Positions 20,951 through 31,820 of a stretch of DNA of 64,000 nt are shown here, one piece after another. Every line of letters begins with the position of its first letter. The first letter of the stretch is position 1. The DNA comes from Nothophaeocryptopus gaeumannii (Eukaryota > Ascomycota > Dothideomycetes > Mycosphaerellales > Mycosphaerellaceae), in assembly GCA_031771865.1 (NCBI GenBank), contig JASISA010000001.1, positions 1,860,001 to 1,924,000 of the forward strand, in the 5' to 3' direction. The position numbers were made by a program, and so were the translations under genes. The notes below the pieces were generated by a model, which searched no databases, had not been told where the DNA came from, and saw only the letters and a list, made by a program, of their open reading frames with translations.

Positions 20951-22462
20951 CTAGGATCTTGCCTTCGACTTTCCACCCGAAACGAACCTCGCAGGACCCA
21001 GGCCAGATCGAACCTCATCCAACTGAGCCATACCGTTTTGCGGCGCCATACGCTTGACTCGCTTCCCCAGCTTCCCGCTCTTGCTATGCGAACCAAGGAA
21101 GTCATCCATGATGCCATCGAAATCGCTCCTCACCAATTTCGGTGCCACCTCATCATCAGCCTGCGAATAGCTCGATACGCCACTTGCCCGACTGAGTCCA
21201 GACGCGTTGCTGTACTTGCTCATTCTTGAGGCTTTGGACATGCCTGTCATACCGGATGCCATGGAAGCGTTCTCTGCAAGGTACTCGTCTTCCTCTTGCT
21301 CTGGAAACTCTGCTAGACTGTATGCATTTTCCATCTTGTCGAACCGCTCGTCTAGGGTGGTCAAGGGGTCAGTGCGGACAAGTGAAGAGGAGGTCATGGA
21401 GTAATTGGTAGTCGAGGTCTTTGCGCCTCTTCGCTTTTTATGCCGCCCGCTGGCAAGAGATGAGAGGGCGGAAGATTGGAGCGTTGATGGTGCGATCCCA
21501 GGGGTGGCTTTCTCTGTTTTGTCGGCCTTCGCAGCAGATTTAAACTTCTTGAACTCGTCCAGCCAGGCACCCTGCGTGGGATCGGCAGAAGGTATGGCAT
21601 GTGGATCTTCCGGCGGTCTGGCATCCTCGCCTTCTGCCAACGAGAGCTCTGGATGTGGCTCTCGAGGCGACGCCGGCGCTTTCATTGTATCGTCGCTCTC
21701 CCAACCCTCGTCCTCGTCAGGGAAGATATCTTGCTCGCCTAGCCGTTCCCACTCGTCTCTCTCAACCTCGTATCCATCTCCTGTGAGTTCTCCGAAGACA
21801 TCTTCGTCATCATCCACATATTCCTCATCCTCCAGCGCCTCCAACACTTCCCGTAACCTCGGATCCATATCAGGTTGAAAACCAGCAATCTCATCCGGCA
21901 CATCCTGCTGATCCTGATACGACGTCCTCTTGACAAATTCACTGGGCAGCACATCCTCCGGCAACAGACTCCTGGCAGCATCGCTTGTCATACTACTCTG
22001 CCCCAGACTCCTTCCATCATCCAAATCCATCCCTCTCAGCGCGTCCTCGAGCCTCATCTTCCCCTTTCCCTTCTCATTCTTAGGCGCATTCGCTTCGACC
22101 CAAGTCACATTACCACCTCCTGACCCCAGATCCCTCATATGCTGCATATAATCATACTCGGTATCATCATAGAAGACTCCATGCTGTGCTGCTTCACCCT
22201 CGTTCTTCCGAACAGCAATACCAAATTCGTCTTCTAGATCGCCTCTTTGTTTTGTCTTTTGGCTGCGGTAAGAGGCTCCGGAATAGACTGAGCCGGCGGA
22301 GGAGTAGGCGTAATCGTCTTCTGTTGGACGGCGAGAGGCGGCCTTTTCGGCGAAGACCATGGAGGGGGCATTCTCGTCGTGGATGAGAGGGTCGTTTTGG
22401 GCACGGTGGACGAGTTGGAAGGTGGTGGCGCTCTTCTTGTCGATAAACTTTCGGCGAGGCAT
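20951..22462 (-). CDS. LTV1: Ltv1, 40S ribosomal subunit biogenesis/export factor
   Basis: 503 residues from ATG 22462, which opens with the invariant family start MPRRKFIDKKSATTFQLVHR. It is acidic throughout (EDEEYVDDDEDVFGELTGDGYE), with a Ser-rich segment and a basic C-terminus ending in KSKARS. Ltv1 binds Enp1/Rps3 on pre-40S particles and assists head maturation and export. The upstream open frame (to 22528) contains no better start. It shares a 245-bp promoter with LSG1 on the other strand. Confidence 0.9.
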   Translation of the reverse strand: MPRRKFIDKKSATTFQLVHRAQNDPLIHDENAPSMVFAEKAASRRPTEDDYAYSSAGSVYSGASYRSQKTKQRGDLEDEFGIAVRKNEGEAAQHGVFYDDTEYDYMQHMRDLGSGGGNVTWVEANAPKNEKGKGKMRLEDALRGMDLDDGRSLGQSSMTSDAARSLLPEDVLPSEFVKRTSYQDQQDVPDEIAGFQPDMDPRLREVLEALEDEEYVDDDEDVFGELTGDGYEVERDEWERLGEQDIFPDEDEGWESDDTMKAPASPREPHPELSLAEGEDARPPEDPHAIPSADPTQGAWLDEFKKFKSAAKADKTEKATPGIAPSTLQSSALSSLASGRHKKRRGAKTSTTNYSMTSSSLVRTDPLTTLDERFDKMENAYSLAEFPEQEEDEYLAENASMASGMTGMSKASRMSKYSNASGLSRASGVSSYSQADDEVAPKLVRSDFDGIMDDFLGSHSKSGKLGKRVKRMAPQNGMAQLDEVRSGLGPARFVSGGKSKARS

Positions 22463-22707
22463 GTTCACGAAGTATCTAGCTTGTCGATCGCTATGGAGAG
22501 TATTTGGAGTCTCGTGTGTGACTTGCACATGAAAGTGCGGGTTGCGGCTCCCAAAATTTCGTCCCCGCCGTTGCCAAGAGTTCTCGCTCGCAGGGGTCCA
22601 GTGACGCAGCGCCGTCGATTAGCAAGCGTGAAGTGAATCTTCTGATTGACCAGATGCTCTCCTTGAAACTCCCACTCACAACATACTGACCGACCAATAC
22701 CGCAATC
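22463..22707. promoter_or_regulatory. bidirectional promoter between LTV1 and LSG1
   Basis: The two ATGs of divergent ribosome-assembly genes are 245 bp apart with no other ORF between them, so the segment must serve both. GC-rich core (about 22550-22610), pyrimidine-rich tail toward LSG1. No specific factor site is claimed. Confidence 0.6.
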
Positions 22708-24837
22708 ATGGTGTTGGCGAAGAGCAAGAATGCCGTCGGGCTGGGCAACAGCCTGATGAACGACCGCTTTGGCAAAGGCAAAAACAGCAATATGCACCGT
22801 GGCTCGGCGGCCGCTCAGCAAGGCGCGATTGTGCGAAAGGACCAGATGGGAAATGAGTATGTTACAAACGCGAAGAAGGAGGCGGATTGGGTCAAGATGC
22901 GCTCTGTCACTGAGCAAGGCGCGTTGGACGAGTTCTTGAGCACCGCCGAACTGGCGGGAACAGACTTCACGGCGGAGAAGATGAATAATGTCAAGATCAT
23001 ACATACCGATCAGAAGAACCCGTACCTGCTCAGTGCGGCGGAGGAGAGGGGAGTGGTGCGGAAGCAGAATGCCAAGCGCGCACGATTGACCGTACCGAGA
23101 AGACCGCCGTGGGACGAGAACACCACGCCACGAGAGTTGGATGAGCGGGAGAAAGAGAGCTTGCTACAGTGGCGGCGAAATCTGGCGGAGCTGCAAGAAG
23201 TCGACGCCCTTCTTCTGACACCTTTTGAGCGAAACTTGGAGGTTTGGAGACAGCTGTGGAGAGTTATTGAAAGATCAGACCTTGTCGTGCAGATTGTCGA
23301 CGCGCGAAACCCGCTTCTGTACCGCTGCGAGGATCTAGAGCATTACGTGAAGGAGTTGGATGGAGGCAAGAAGAGAAACTTGTTGCTGGTCAACAAGGCG
23401 GACATGATGACAGCTGAGCAGCGAAGGGCATGGGCGGAGTGGTTCAGCGAGCGAGGGATCGCTTTCAGGTTCTTCTCTGCTGAGCTGGCGCGGGAGATGA
23501 ACGAGGCAAGAGAAGATGAGGAATCGGAGCAGGGGAACAAATTTGCAGGACTTGAGGATGAGGGTGATGATGAGGAGGAGGAGGAAGAAGAAGATGATGA
23601 AGAAGTAGAGAGTGAAGATGACATGCACGGCGAGGATGAGGTAGAAGAGGAGATTGATCCCGAAGCGGATGTCGACGAGCTTGCAAAACAAGCGCAAAAG
23701 ATCCGGATGCAAGACAAGAAGGAGGAACAAGAAGAGTGGGTGGATGAGGAAGACGTCGACGGGCCATATCCGATACCTGAACCGCCTCAGGAGCAGCTAT
23801 CGGTTGAGGAGCAATGCCGAATTCTTACCACAGACGACCTCGAATCACTCTTCTTACAACACTCGCCCGCCGCACCCACAAGTGCTGATCCAGACTCGCC
23901 GCAACGGAAAACACAGATTGGTCTGGTCGGATATCCCAACGTTGGTAAGTCGTCTACCATCAACGCTTTGCTTGGCGCAAAGAAGGTGTCTGTCTCTGCC
24001 ACACCAGGAAAGACAAAGCATTTCCAGACTATCCACCTCTCACCGCGGGTAATCCTGTGCGATTGCCCAGGTCTCGTCTTCCCCAACTTTGCTACTACGA
24101 AAGCTGAGCTGGTATGCGCGGGTGTCTTACCGATTGACCAGCTGCGTGAGTACACTGGACCAGGCGCTCTCGTGGCGCAAAGAATACCAAAGCAGTTCTT
24201 AGAAGCGATATACGGAATGAAGATCATCACACGACCAATCGAAGAGGGCGGTACTGGCGTCCCAACCGGCGAGGAAGTGCTTCGCTCATACGCCAGAGCC
24301 AGAGGATTCTGGACCCAAGGTCTTGGACAGCCGGATGAGGCGCGTGCGGCGAGATCAGTACTGAAAGACTATGTCAAGGGCAAGCTGCTGTTCTGCCATC
24401 CTCCGCCCACCGATTCGCCCACCGACGGCAAATACTTCAATCGCGAGCTCTACGATGCGGCACATCTCCCACAAAAGCGAAGAGCGCATATGGCTGCATC
24501 AGACATCGCGTCGCTCGCGGGGACAGAAGACCCTTCACTCATGGACGGGGAAAGCGACATTATTTCACTGCCTCAAGCACAAGGCCGCAAGGGTGCAAGT
24601 CTTGACAAGGCCTTCTTCGCTGCTGAAGGAGGCAGCGGCAACGTCCAACGGCCTTTCCATTACAAGTACTCAGAGCAAGGCAACAAGGAGCTTACCGGGA
24701 GAAAAGCGAAGACGATGTATGCGCTGGAGAACAACATCGACCCGTCTGAGCTGAGGAATTCGAAGAAGCATAACAAGGCGAACAAGAGGGCGCAGAAGAA
24801 GGTTCGCGCTCCTGGTGCCGCGGCGTATGATGAGTAA
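22708..24837 (+). CDS. LSG1: Lsg1, circularly permuted GTPase of 60S maturation
   Basis: 709 residues. The GTPase motifs are in permuted order: NKAD (G4) at about 229-232 comes before GYPNVGKSSTINALLG (G1) at about 411 and DCPGLVFP (G3). A long acidic insert (about 280-345) lies between them, as in fungal Lsg1. Lsg1 acts in the cytoplasm to release the export adaptor Nmd3 from pre-60S. The C-terminus is basic (KKHNKANKRAQKKVR), suitable for rRNA contact. No introns seen. Confidence 0.93.
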   Translation: MVLAKSKNAVGLGNSLMNDRFGKGKNSNMHRGSAAAQQGAIVRKDQMGNEYVTNAKKEADWVKMRSVTEQGALDEFLSTAELAGTDFTAEKMNNVKIIHTDQKNPYLLSAAEERGVVRKQNAKRARLTVPRRPPWDENTTPRELDEREKESLLQWRRNLAELQEVDALLLTPFERNLEVWRQLWRVIERSDLVVQIVDARNPLLYRCEDLEHYVKELDGGKKRNLLLVNKADMMTAEQRRAWAEWFSERGIAFRFFSAELAREMNEAREDEESEQGNKFAGLEDEGDDEEEEEEEDDEEVESEDDMHGEDEVEEEIDPEADVDELAKQAQKIRMQDKKEEQEEWVDEEDVDGPYPIPEPPQEQLSVEEQCRILTTDDLESLFLQHSPAAPTSADPDSPQRKTQIGLVGYPNVGKSSTINALLGAKKVSVSATPGKTKHFQTIHLSPRVILCDCPGLVFPNFATTKAELVCAGVLPIDQLREYTGPGALVAQRIPKQFLEAIYGMKIITRPIEEGGTGVPTGEEVLRSYARARGFWTQGLGQPDEARAARSVLKDYVKGKLLFCHPPPTDSPTDGKYFNRELYDAAHLPQKRRAHMAASDIASLAGTEDPSLMDGESDIISLPQAQGRKGASLDKAFFAAEGGSGNVQRPFHYKYSEQGNKELTGRKAKTMYALENNIDPSELRNSKKHNKANKRAQKKVRAPGAAAYDE

Positions 24838-24839
24838 AT

Positions 24840-25250
24840 TCGCTGTGAACGCGTCGCCGTCGTGCGAATGAATGAAAGCGCCCACTACGCAGCCATTTGT
24901 GCACCTTCTGATCATGTTCACGACTCCCATTCTCGTCAATCTAGCTGACGTGCTTGTGTCTGTTGCAATGTGACATTACGAAAGCTGACCAAGCTAATGC
25001 AGGTACCAAAATTGCAACATCGGACGAATTTGCTCTTTCGATGGCAAACATGCACCGTTGACGAAAGTCGGATAGGTTAGAAGAGACCTAATGCCTATAG
25101 TGTGAACTCGTATATCAGCTACACAACGAATCACAGGTACCTTCGATTGTCACTCACTTACTTCATCCAACTGAAAAGTCACACTGGTCACCATTTCCGA
25201 CCTCTACCATCCGACCACCATCAGGCTCAACCAATATCTATCCATATATC
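24840..25250. other. intergenic region, nothing recognised
   Basis: Spacer between LSG1 and the methyltransferase gene. The open frame in front of the methyltransferase start (from 25102) is AT-rich and not protein-like, so it is treated as 5' UTR. Confidence 0.4.
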
Positions 25251-25254
25251 CGCC

Positions 25255-26148
25255 ATGACCGCTACTGTTCAAGCTCTCTACGATTCCCGTAGCACAACCT
25301 ACGATGATTCCTGGCATGTCCGTTTCGCCCGGCACATGGTTGAACTGCTGAATCTCCAACCCGGTGAACACGTCCTCGACTTAGCCTGCGGAACAGGTCT
25401 CGCTTCCTTCTATGCCGCCGATGCCGTGGGGAGGAAAGGCAAGGTGGTTGGAGTAGATGTGCCTGAAGGTATGCTAGAGCAGGCGAGGCGGAAATTGGAG
25501 GGTAGAAGGGAGAGAGGAGAGGGCGAGAGGGCGGAGGTGGAGTTTTACGGACACGATGTTACCAATTTGGAAAGTCTGCCTGCATTAGATGGGAAAGAAG
25601 AGAGTTTCGACGCGATCGTGTGCGCCAGTGCTCTAGTTCTGTTACCGCGACCTGGCGAAGCAGTGAAGCATTGGGTCAAGTATCTGAAACCGGGAGGGAG
25701 GTTGATTGTGGACGTCACACATCCCAATAATCAAGTGGTTGGAATGGTCTTCGAGCGTGTGGGTATCAGAATTGGGAAGAAGGTTCCTTATCATCGAGGT
25801 AACTTTCAGACTTCATCAGATTTGGAAGATGCTTTAAGGGGAGCTGGGCTGAAGGACGTTGAGATCAAGGCTTTGTCGCAGTTGGATCGCGAGACGGGTG
25901 GGCACGATTTAGAGTCTTTCATTGAGGATATTGAGAGACCGAGAGTCTCGAAGAGGTATGAAGTTGGAGAGGCTGAGAAGATCTTCGAGACTCACGTGAA
26001 TGGTCCTGCAACAAAAGAGTTGACACAGCCTGATGTGAGGGAAAAGGCGACAGAAGTCTTTCGGGCAGAATGGACGAAGATCGCAGATGAAGATGCAAAG
26101 GTTGACGATGTTGATTGCGTATGGGTAGGTATTGGATTCAAGCCTTGA
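25255..26148 (+). CDS. class I SAM-dependent methyltransferase (UbiE/Methyltransf_25-like)
   Basis: 297 residues from ATG 25255. Motif I is VLDLACGTGLASFYAA (SAM-binding loop), with the acidic ribose contact in VVGVDVPEGMLEQAR, a motif II/III region around FDAIVCASALVLLPRPGEAVKHWVKYLKPGGRL, and a C-terminal helical lid. The layout resembles small-molecule methyltransferases (UbiE/arsenite or secondary-metabolite type), but substrate residues are not recognisable. No signal peptide. Its 3' flank is where the LINE inserted, 238 bp past the stop. Confidence 0.8.
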   Translation: MTATVQALYDSRSTTYDDSWHVRFARHMVELLNLQPGEHVLDLACGTGLASFYAADAVGRKGKVVGVDVPEGMLEQARRKLEGRRERGEGERAEVEFYGHDVTNLESLPALDGKEESFDAIVCASALVLLPRPGEAVKHWVKYLKPGGRLIVDVTHPNNQVVGMVFERVGIRIGKKVPYHRGNFQTSSDLEDALRGAGLKDVEIKALSQLDRETGGHDLESFIEDIERPRVSKRYEVGEAEKIFETHVNGPATKELTQPDVREKATEVFRAEWTKIADEDAKVDDVDCVWVGIGFKP

Positions 26149-26385
26149 GAGGATGCTTTCGCCATGAAATTGATGAGGGTTGCTTGCAGCCAGCTGAGCT
26201 TTAGGCTTCACTGCTGTGGCAAAGCAGCTGCACATTCGGGGCCTTTGAGAACACCGACTTGGCTGAAAAGTCTTCGCCAATGTCAATCTCCCTGGCCTTG
26301 CGCCTAGAATAGAGAGCCTGGTCGTGATATTGAATGTGTATTGGCGAGTCCTGGTAGTACCGCACACAGGCACGGTGCATGATAG

Positions 26386-26400
26386 AACATAAATAATGTA
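26386..26400. repeat. LINE target-site duplication, left copy
   Basis: AACATAAATAATGTA, identical to 31575-31589. Confidence 0.85.
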
Positions 26401-26683
26401 ATAATAATAATAATAATAAATGTATTCGAGCTAGCTACAGGCCGTGCCCCTTCTAGCATATCTACATGTTGTAAAAGAAAACCCTGTAGAAAGTGCCTAC
26501 AGCGTAAAACTTCCTCCCTTCTCTGTTATGCCTTACACCCTACTGCATCTTAGGTACTATAGAACCAATATGTTTGCCCGTAGGCAGCTGGCTGACACGC
26601 CAGAGTCAACATCATCCTCCTTACTTGGGTTCGAGATCTCCGGCCTGCTCTGGGAGATGTTTGAGGTCCCTCGAATTGTCCTA

Positions 26684-29600
26684 TAGGAGATGCCTTATTG
26701 CCCACGCTGCGGTTTGTCTAGGAAACTCAGTAAGCCATCTTCTCGCGTCCTGGCATCTAGTGGCTAAGATGAGTTCCCTTCTACTCTCTCGCATGTTTGT
26801 ACAGTAGGCAAGGTAGTGTCGAGCTGTCCCTCTATCTCCACATTCGCAGTAGGGGCTAGTGTCAGGCACCCCAACCTTGTGGAGGAAGTGAGGGAAGGCC
26901 AATTGTCTCTGACCGTATCTGGAACACTATCGCGGCCTGGGCTTTGCTAAGCCCTCGATAAAGCTCCGGGTATTGGTGTTCCATGGAGTCCTGAACGCGA
27001 GTGGGAGGATTCCTTCGCGCCTAGCATTGTCCCACTTCTGTGACTCGTCCCGCTCATACTGGCCCTGGAGGATAGTCCATGTTGCTTTCCGAGTCTTCTT
27101 TGGATCTGCTCTGTCTATGTGAAGAGCTGGGACCGTAGGATAGTAGCCTGCTCGTCTGTCTGCTCTAGTGGCGAGCTGTATGGTTTTCTCAGGCGTCTGC
27201 TATATGCCCCAAGTTGTCCGCACTTTAGTAGGATCCGCCCCTTCAGCTCTTGCATGGCCTGGTGTATATCCGGCCTCTGCCTCTGCGCAGCCATTGCAGC
27301 TATAGCAGTTCTCTTCCCATACTCGGTAATGTCTTCGATCTGGAGTTCTTTGTGTAACAGTCGCGTTGGTGTAGCTCAGTAGGCCCCAAGGATTATCCGT
27401 AGGAATCTATTCTGCATTACCCGTAGCTTTTGTTGGAGCATTTTGAGATTCCAGTCTCCTTTCCTGCCATCCATACCTCGCTCCGTGCATTACTGCTGGC
27501 CTGATCATTGAGATATATAGCTTACGGGCTGTCTCTACCGTGGCGCCCCACGTAGCAGCAGTAATCCGTCGTAGTGCAGCTTCTAGCCGTTTTGCTTTTG
27601 TAAGGGTATTCTCTATCTGTGCGTGCCACTTGAGTCTCTTGTCAACGATTACTCCTAGGACCCTCATTGTGTCCTCTGGGCCACTCTGGAGCGACGGGAT
27701 GTTGGGTGTTCTCTGGGATTCGGATGTGCTCCTTGTGCCCCTTGTAAAGTGCATGACTTTGTATTTCTCAGGGGCGAACTTAGCTCCATGTCTTGAGGCC
27801 CATTGTAGACAGCTGTTGTGGTCCTTTTCTAGTGCCTCGCATGTACCTCTTGTCGAATTTGACACTGCAATGAGGTATGTATCATCTGCAAACCCAACTG
27901 CTTCGGTGTATTCCATTCCTTCTAGGAGGAGGCTGTAAAGAAGAGGAACAGGATAGGTGAGATGGTGCTTCCTTGTGGGATTCCGCATGCCACTCGTGCT
28001 GCCGGTGACTCGTATCCGGGGATAGCGATTGTTGTCTCTCTGTCCTTCAGGAATGACGCTACAAAAGCTGTAATCCAGTATGGAATCCTCCTGCACCGTA
28101 GGTTGTGGATTAACCGTTCGTGATTGACTTTGTCAAACGCTCCTGTCATGTCAAGTGATAACACCGAGGCTACCTTGCCTTTCTTCCACGCAGTCTGAAC
28201 GCTTTGAAGGATGTACCGTAGTGCGTCTCGGTCGATCTACCCGCTTGCGCCATTTGGTTTGAGGAAGCAACTTATGTTCCCGTACAGCCTGTCCTATTTT
28301 CCGTGCAACTATTGCTTCTAGTATCTTGCCAATGCACGATAGAAGGGCAATAGGCCTCCATCCCTTTGGAGTAGATGAGTCTTTACCCGCCTTCTGTAGC
28401 ATAATCGTCCTAGCTTTCCGAAACTGGGCTGGGTGGTAGCCAATTGAAACACACTGTTGGAAGATGCGTTGGAGGATAGGGAGTAGCTGAGCTAGGCACT
28501 TCTTAATGCATCTGTTTGGTATCTCGTCGAGGCCGGGAGCCTTGTCGTTCGGCAGTCTTTGGACTACTTTTCGTACCTCCTCTTCTGTAATTTCGCATGC
28601 TATATTGACAGGTTCTGGGTATGTGGTGCTCTCGATGTCTGATGTGTCTGCGGGCTCTGGCATTGGGAAAAGGGCTGTCCGTAGGATCTCTGTTTTCGCA
28701 CTGTCCGTCGTGAACTGATCGTTATTGTGTGTTAGTGTAGGCATCTGGGGAGGTCGAATAGGGCTATCGCTGTTCTTTGCCCACTTAGCCAGCTTCCACA
28801 TTCCCTGTGGCTCGCTAGCGGTTTTGTGAACCGCGGTCCTCCACTGTTTCCTTTTCTCTGTCTGGATAGTTCTCTTTTTCTCCTGGTTTCGTGCCCTCCC
28901 TCCTTCCAGTGCTCCTCGCTCCCTGTCCATTGTGCATGCCGTCTTGCCTGCCGAGCCTCCTGAATCGCATGTAGTACCACCGGCACCTCCTTGGATCTGG
29001 CGGCCGATATGTTTACGCCGGACAACAAGGTCCCTTGTCTTTGTAGACATTGCTGAGATCACTCACGGTGCTATCTATATCCTCCTTTGTTGTCATCCCT
29101 TCGGCTGTAGGTAGGAGCTTTTGGAGCGTCTCTCTGAACTCCTCCCAGTTAGTGTCCTTCCACATCCATCTTGTTCTCGTCTCCTCCTGTATCCCTATGT
29201 TAATAGTTGTCTCTATGCTGATATGATCAGAGTCAATGTCTTCCTTGCCTGGCTGACATGCTGTTATCCTCTTTGATATCTCCTCTGTTGCAAGAGTAAG
29301 GTCTATCGTCGTCCCAGTTTGGGACTGTGGTGTCTTTCTCCAGGTAGCAAGGCCTAGGGGTGTCGCTAGGTATAGCGTGTCTCGACACGCCTCTCGTAGC
29401 TCTCTTGCTCTAAGATCCTCCTGTGGTACTAACGGTCCTCCCCACCAACGGTGGTGAAGATTGAAGTCTCCAACTAGAACGTGTTCTCCCGGTTCCTCAA
29501 TACCTTCTAAAAGCTCCTCCACTGTAAGCCTCGCATCCCAGTTATAGATGTTATGGAGGTGTACAGTTCCTATTGTCGTTTGTAGTGAGATTAGGATCTT

Positions 29601-29850
29601 CTAATTACTCATAATCCGGTGCGACCATTCGGATAGGCTGTACTTCTTATGGACGTAGAATACGACTCTCCTGTCTTTGTCTTCCCCTGCAACAGTATAG
29701 TACTTCAGATGTGTGACTGTTCTTCCATTGCTTGGGTTAGTGTATGGCTCCTGGATAGCGAGAATGTCTTTCTGGCTGTCATCGAGTAGCTGCCGGTGGG
29801 TAGCCTGTGATTTCCGTACGTTTGCCTGCAGTATACTTAGTGTCGGTTAT
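26684..29850 (-). pseudogene. LINE ORF2: endonuclease-reverse transcriptase (frameshifted)
   Basis: The endonuclease begins near 29850 (ILQANVRKSQATHRQLL, then AIQEP), with VGDFNLHHRWWG near 29477 and the catalytic SDH near 29240. Reverse transcriptase blocks read KAPGLDEIPN, GWRPIALLS, LDMTGAFDKVNHERL and GIPQGSTISPILF, with the active site FADD near 27885. The terminal cysteine motif CxCxxxxTxxHxLxxC lies at about 26800-26850. A stop near 29600 and frame changes near 28150-28240 and 27930-27960 interrupt it. The stretch 26.9-27.4 kb, where Tad-type elements carry an RNase H domain, is too broken to call. Confidence 0.8.
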
Positions 29851-29933
29851 GTGTTCATTGGGTACTAGCTTGTGGTTGATCCCGCTGTATTGCTCGTCGG
29901 ATTGACCCTTGTCCTTGCTCCGGTACAATGGTC

Positions 29934-31398
29934 TTAGCCCTGTTCACCGCCCCAACTGGCCTCCCAAACCTCTGTACTGTTCGCTTCTCTACTGCTGTTC
30001 CTATTGGCCTCCTGCCTAGGACATATTCGCGGCTTGTCCGGGTAGCTGTTTGGTCCTCTCCTCCCCATTCGCTCCTTGCTGTAGAGGAGGGAAGGCAGAG
30101 GAGAAGTAGAGCTAGGAGTACTGTAGGTTAGCTTAGCCATGTAGCTCGCCCCTATCTTCTTCATGCTCTGAATCTTGTCCTTGATTGCTTGTCTCTTTGA
30201 GCACATATAGTGCCAAGCTGGGTGGTTCTGACTGCAATTTCCGCATTTACTGTGCTTTAATCGGTCTGCCTCTGCAAGCTTCTCGTGCGCACATTCTCTT
30301 ATGTTATGGCTTCCTCCACACCTTGCACACACCGTACCGTTTGTGCACCTTGTGCCGATATGGCCATATCTTTGGCAGTTGAAGCACTGTGTTATTGTCC
30401 ATTGGTGGTCCCATTCTTCAGTGTCGTGGAGCACTCCGGAGATGATAATGCCCTTCTCTACCGCAGCTCTGGCAGCTTCCACCGTCTTCAGTTCGACTAC
30501 TAGAGTGCTCTGTTTCTTTGTTCCCGTTGCTATAGCTTTCTGGCCCTTCCACCAGGCATTCTGTACTTGGATTCCGGGTATTAGCCGCTTGTTGTCTTCC
30601 TCAATTGACTGGATCCGCTGTGTAGTAGGGTCGTTTCCTGCAACTGTAACAAAGTGGACTTGACTGGGAAGGTTTTCTGTGCTATTCTTGCCTCCTTCAA
30701 GACCTTGCCTAGGCCTTGGGTGTCTGCCGCCATTCGGTTCCTTGCTGCAGGGTCCGTAGTCGTGAGAACTAGTCCATCGGGGACCTTCTTGACTGCGACT
30801 ACATGTGCCCAGTTCCCTCCTTCTGCAGTAAAACGCGAAACAATCCGGGTAGCTTCAGCATCCCTAAGCTCAGCCCTAGTCGCTTCGTTGTCTACGTGAA
30901 TCTTGAGGAGCACGCAGCTCTTTGTGCTTTGATGCTAGACAGCTGGGCTGGCTGTTGGGCTGCGACTGTAGCCCAGGTTGTCTTTGGTCCTGGACTCTGC
31001 TCTATCTTCTTCTGAATCTGTGTAATACTCCGTTGGATAGATTCCAGAGTGGCTTCCTGGTTGGTGCGCTTCGTGGTCCGCGCTGCAGTTGAGTGAATCA
31101 TATCCAGAATCATCTGGATTGCCCTCTCTGGTTGGAGGGAGGAGTGTTGACTCTGATGCATCAGTTCAGCTGCCTCATTCTGAATCTCTTTCAGGGCCTC
31201 CCAAGGTGAGAGGGGACCCTGCTGGTTCTTGTTTACTGCTGCGTTCTTCTCTCTATACCCCTTCTCTTGGGAGGTTGGGTAGGAAGCTAGATTGATACTC
31301 CCTGTATCTCTGCCTGGAGTAGTTTCTTCAGTAACCTCTTGAAATGGCTCTAGTCCGTTGTCTGTGCCTGAGGCAGCACAGCCTTGTGCACTGGCCAT
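29934..31398 (-). pseudogene. LINE ORF1 (gag-like, zinc knuckles), frameshifted
   Basis: ATG 31398 opens a Gln-rich, partly coiled segment; the frame shifts near 30900 and again near 30500-30580. The C-terminal part has CFNCQRYGHIGTRC followed by two more CxxC-type knuckles (about 30160-30390), the nucleic-acid-binding region of ORF1 proteins. Confidence 0.7.
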
Positions 31399-31574
31399 GC
31401 TTGGCAGAGAATTCTCTTCTTCTGATGCTGAGAATCAGTATTTTCGAGCGCTGACTGCGCACCCGCCAACAGCGGCGTGTAGCCGTGCTTTGGATGCGTG
31501 TATTGCCTTGATAGGTTCCGTATGTTCTGAGGTTTTGGTAATGCCGCCTCCCCAAATTCGTTCGAGGTGGATAT

Positions 31575-31589
31575 AACATAAATAATGTA
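31575..31589. repeat. LINE target-site duplication, right copy
   Basis: AACATAAATAATGTA, identical to 26386-26400. Confidence 0.85.
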
Positions 31590-31820
31590 TTTAGCACTAA
31601 AAACATTCCCTTCTATTAGGTTCCGAAGATATTCATATAAATTTTAAGTTTAACAAGAGTATAGTTTAATTGGCAAAATAGGAGGCTTCAAACTTCAACT
31701 TCTCCTGGAAGAATTCTGGGGCGAAGACCACAACGTCGGCTCTCCATTGTGCACTCCGTTCCAAAGAAGCCTTGCAAGCAGTGTGTATGTTCTGGAATCC
31801 TCTCCTGCCCAGCAGATGCA

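Larger units (their letters stand above)
26401..31574 (-). mobile_element. non-LTR retrotransposon (LINE, Tad1-like), full length but mutated
   Basis: A 5.2-kb element on the minus strand bounded by a perfect 15-bp target duplication. Its 3' end (left) is a TTA/ATT-repeat tail (26401-26420 on the plus strand reads as TAA repeats) rather than poly(A). Order from its 5' end: ORF1 with CCHC knuckles, then ORF2 with AP-type endonuclease, reverse transcriptase and a C-terminal cysteine motif. Several frameshifts and stops break both ORFs, so it is not autonomous. Its base composition is normal, so it has not been heavily RIP-mutated. Confidence 0.9.

Noticed and set aside
23335..23767. Ser- and Leu-rich ORFs antisense to LSG1
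   Set aside because: Shadows of the acidic GAG/GAA-rich insert of Lsg1.
26396..26420. TAA microsatellite
   Set aside because: It is the 3' tail of the minus-strand LINE, immediately next to the target duplication.
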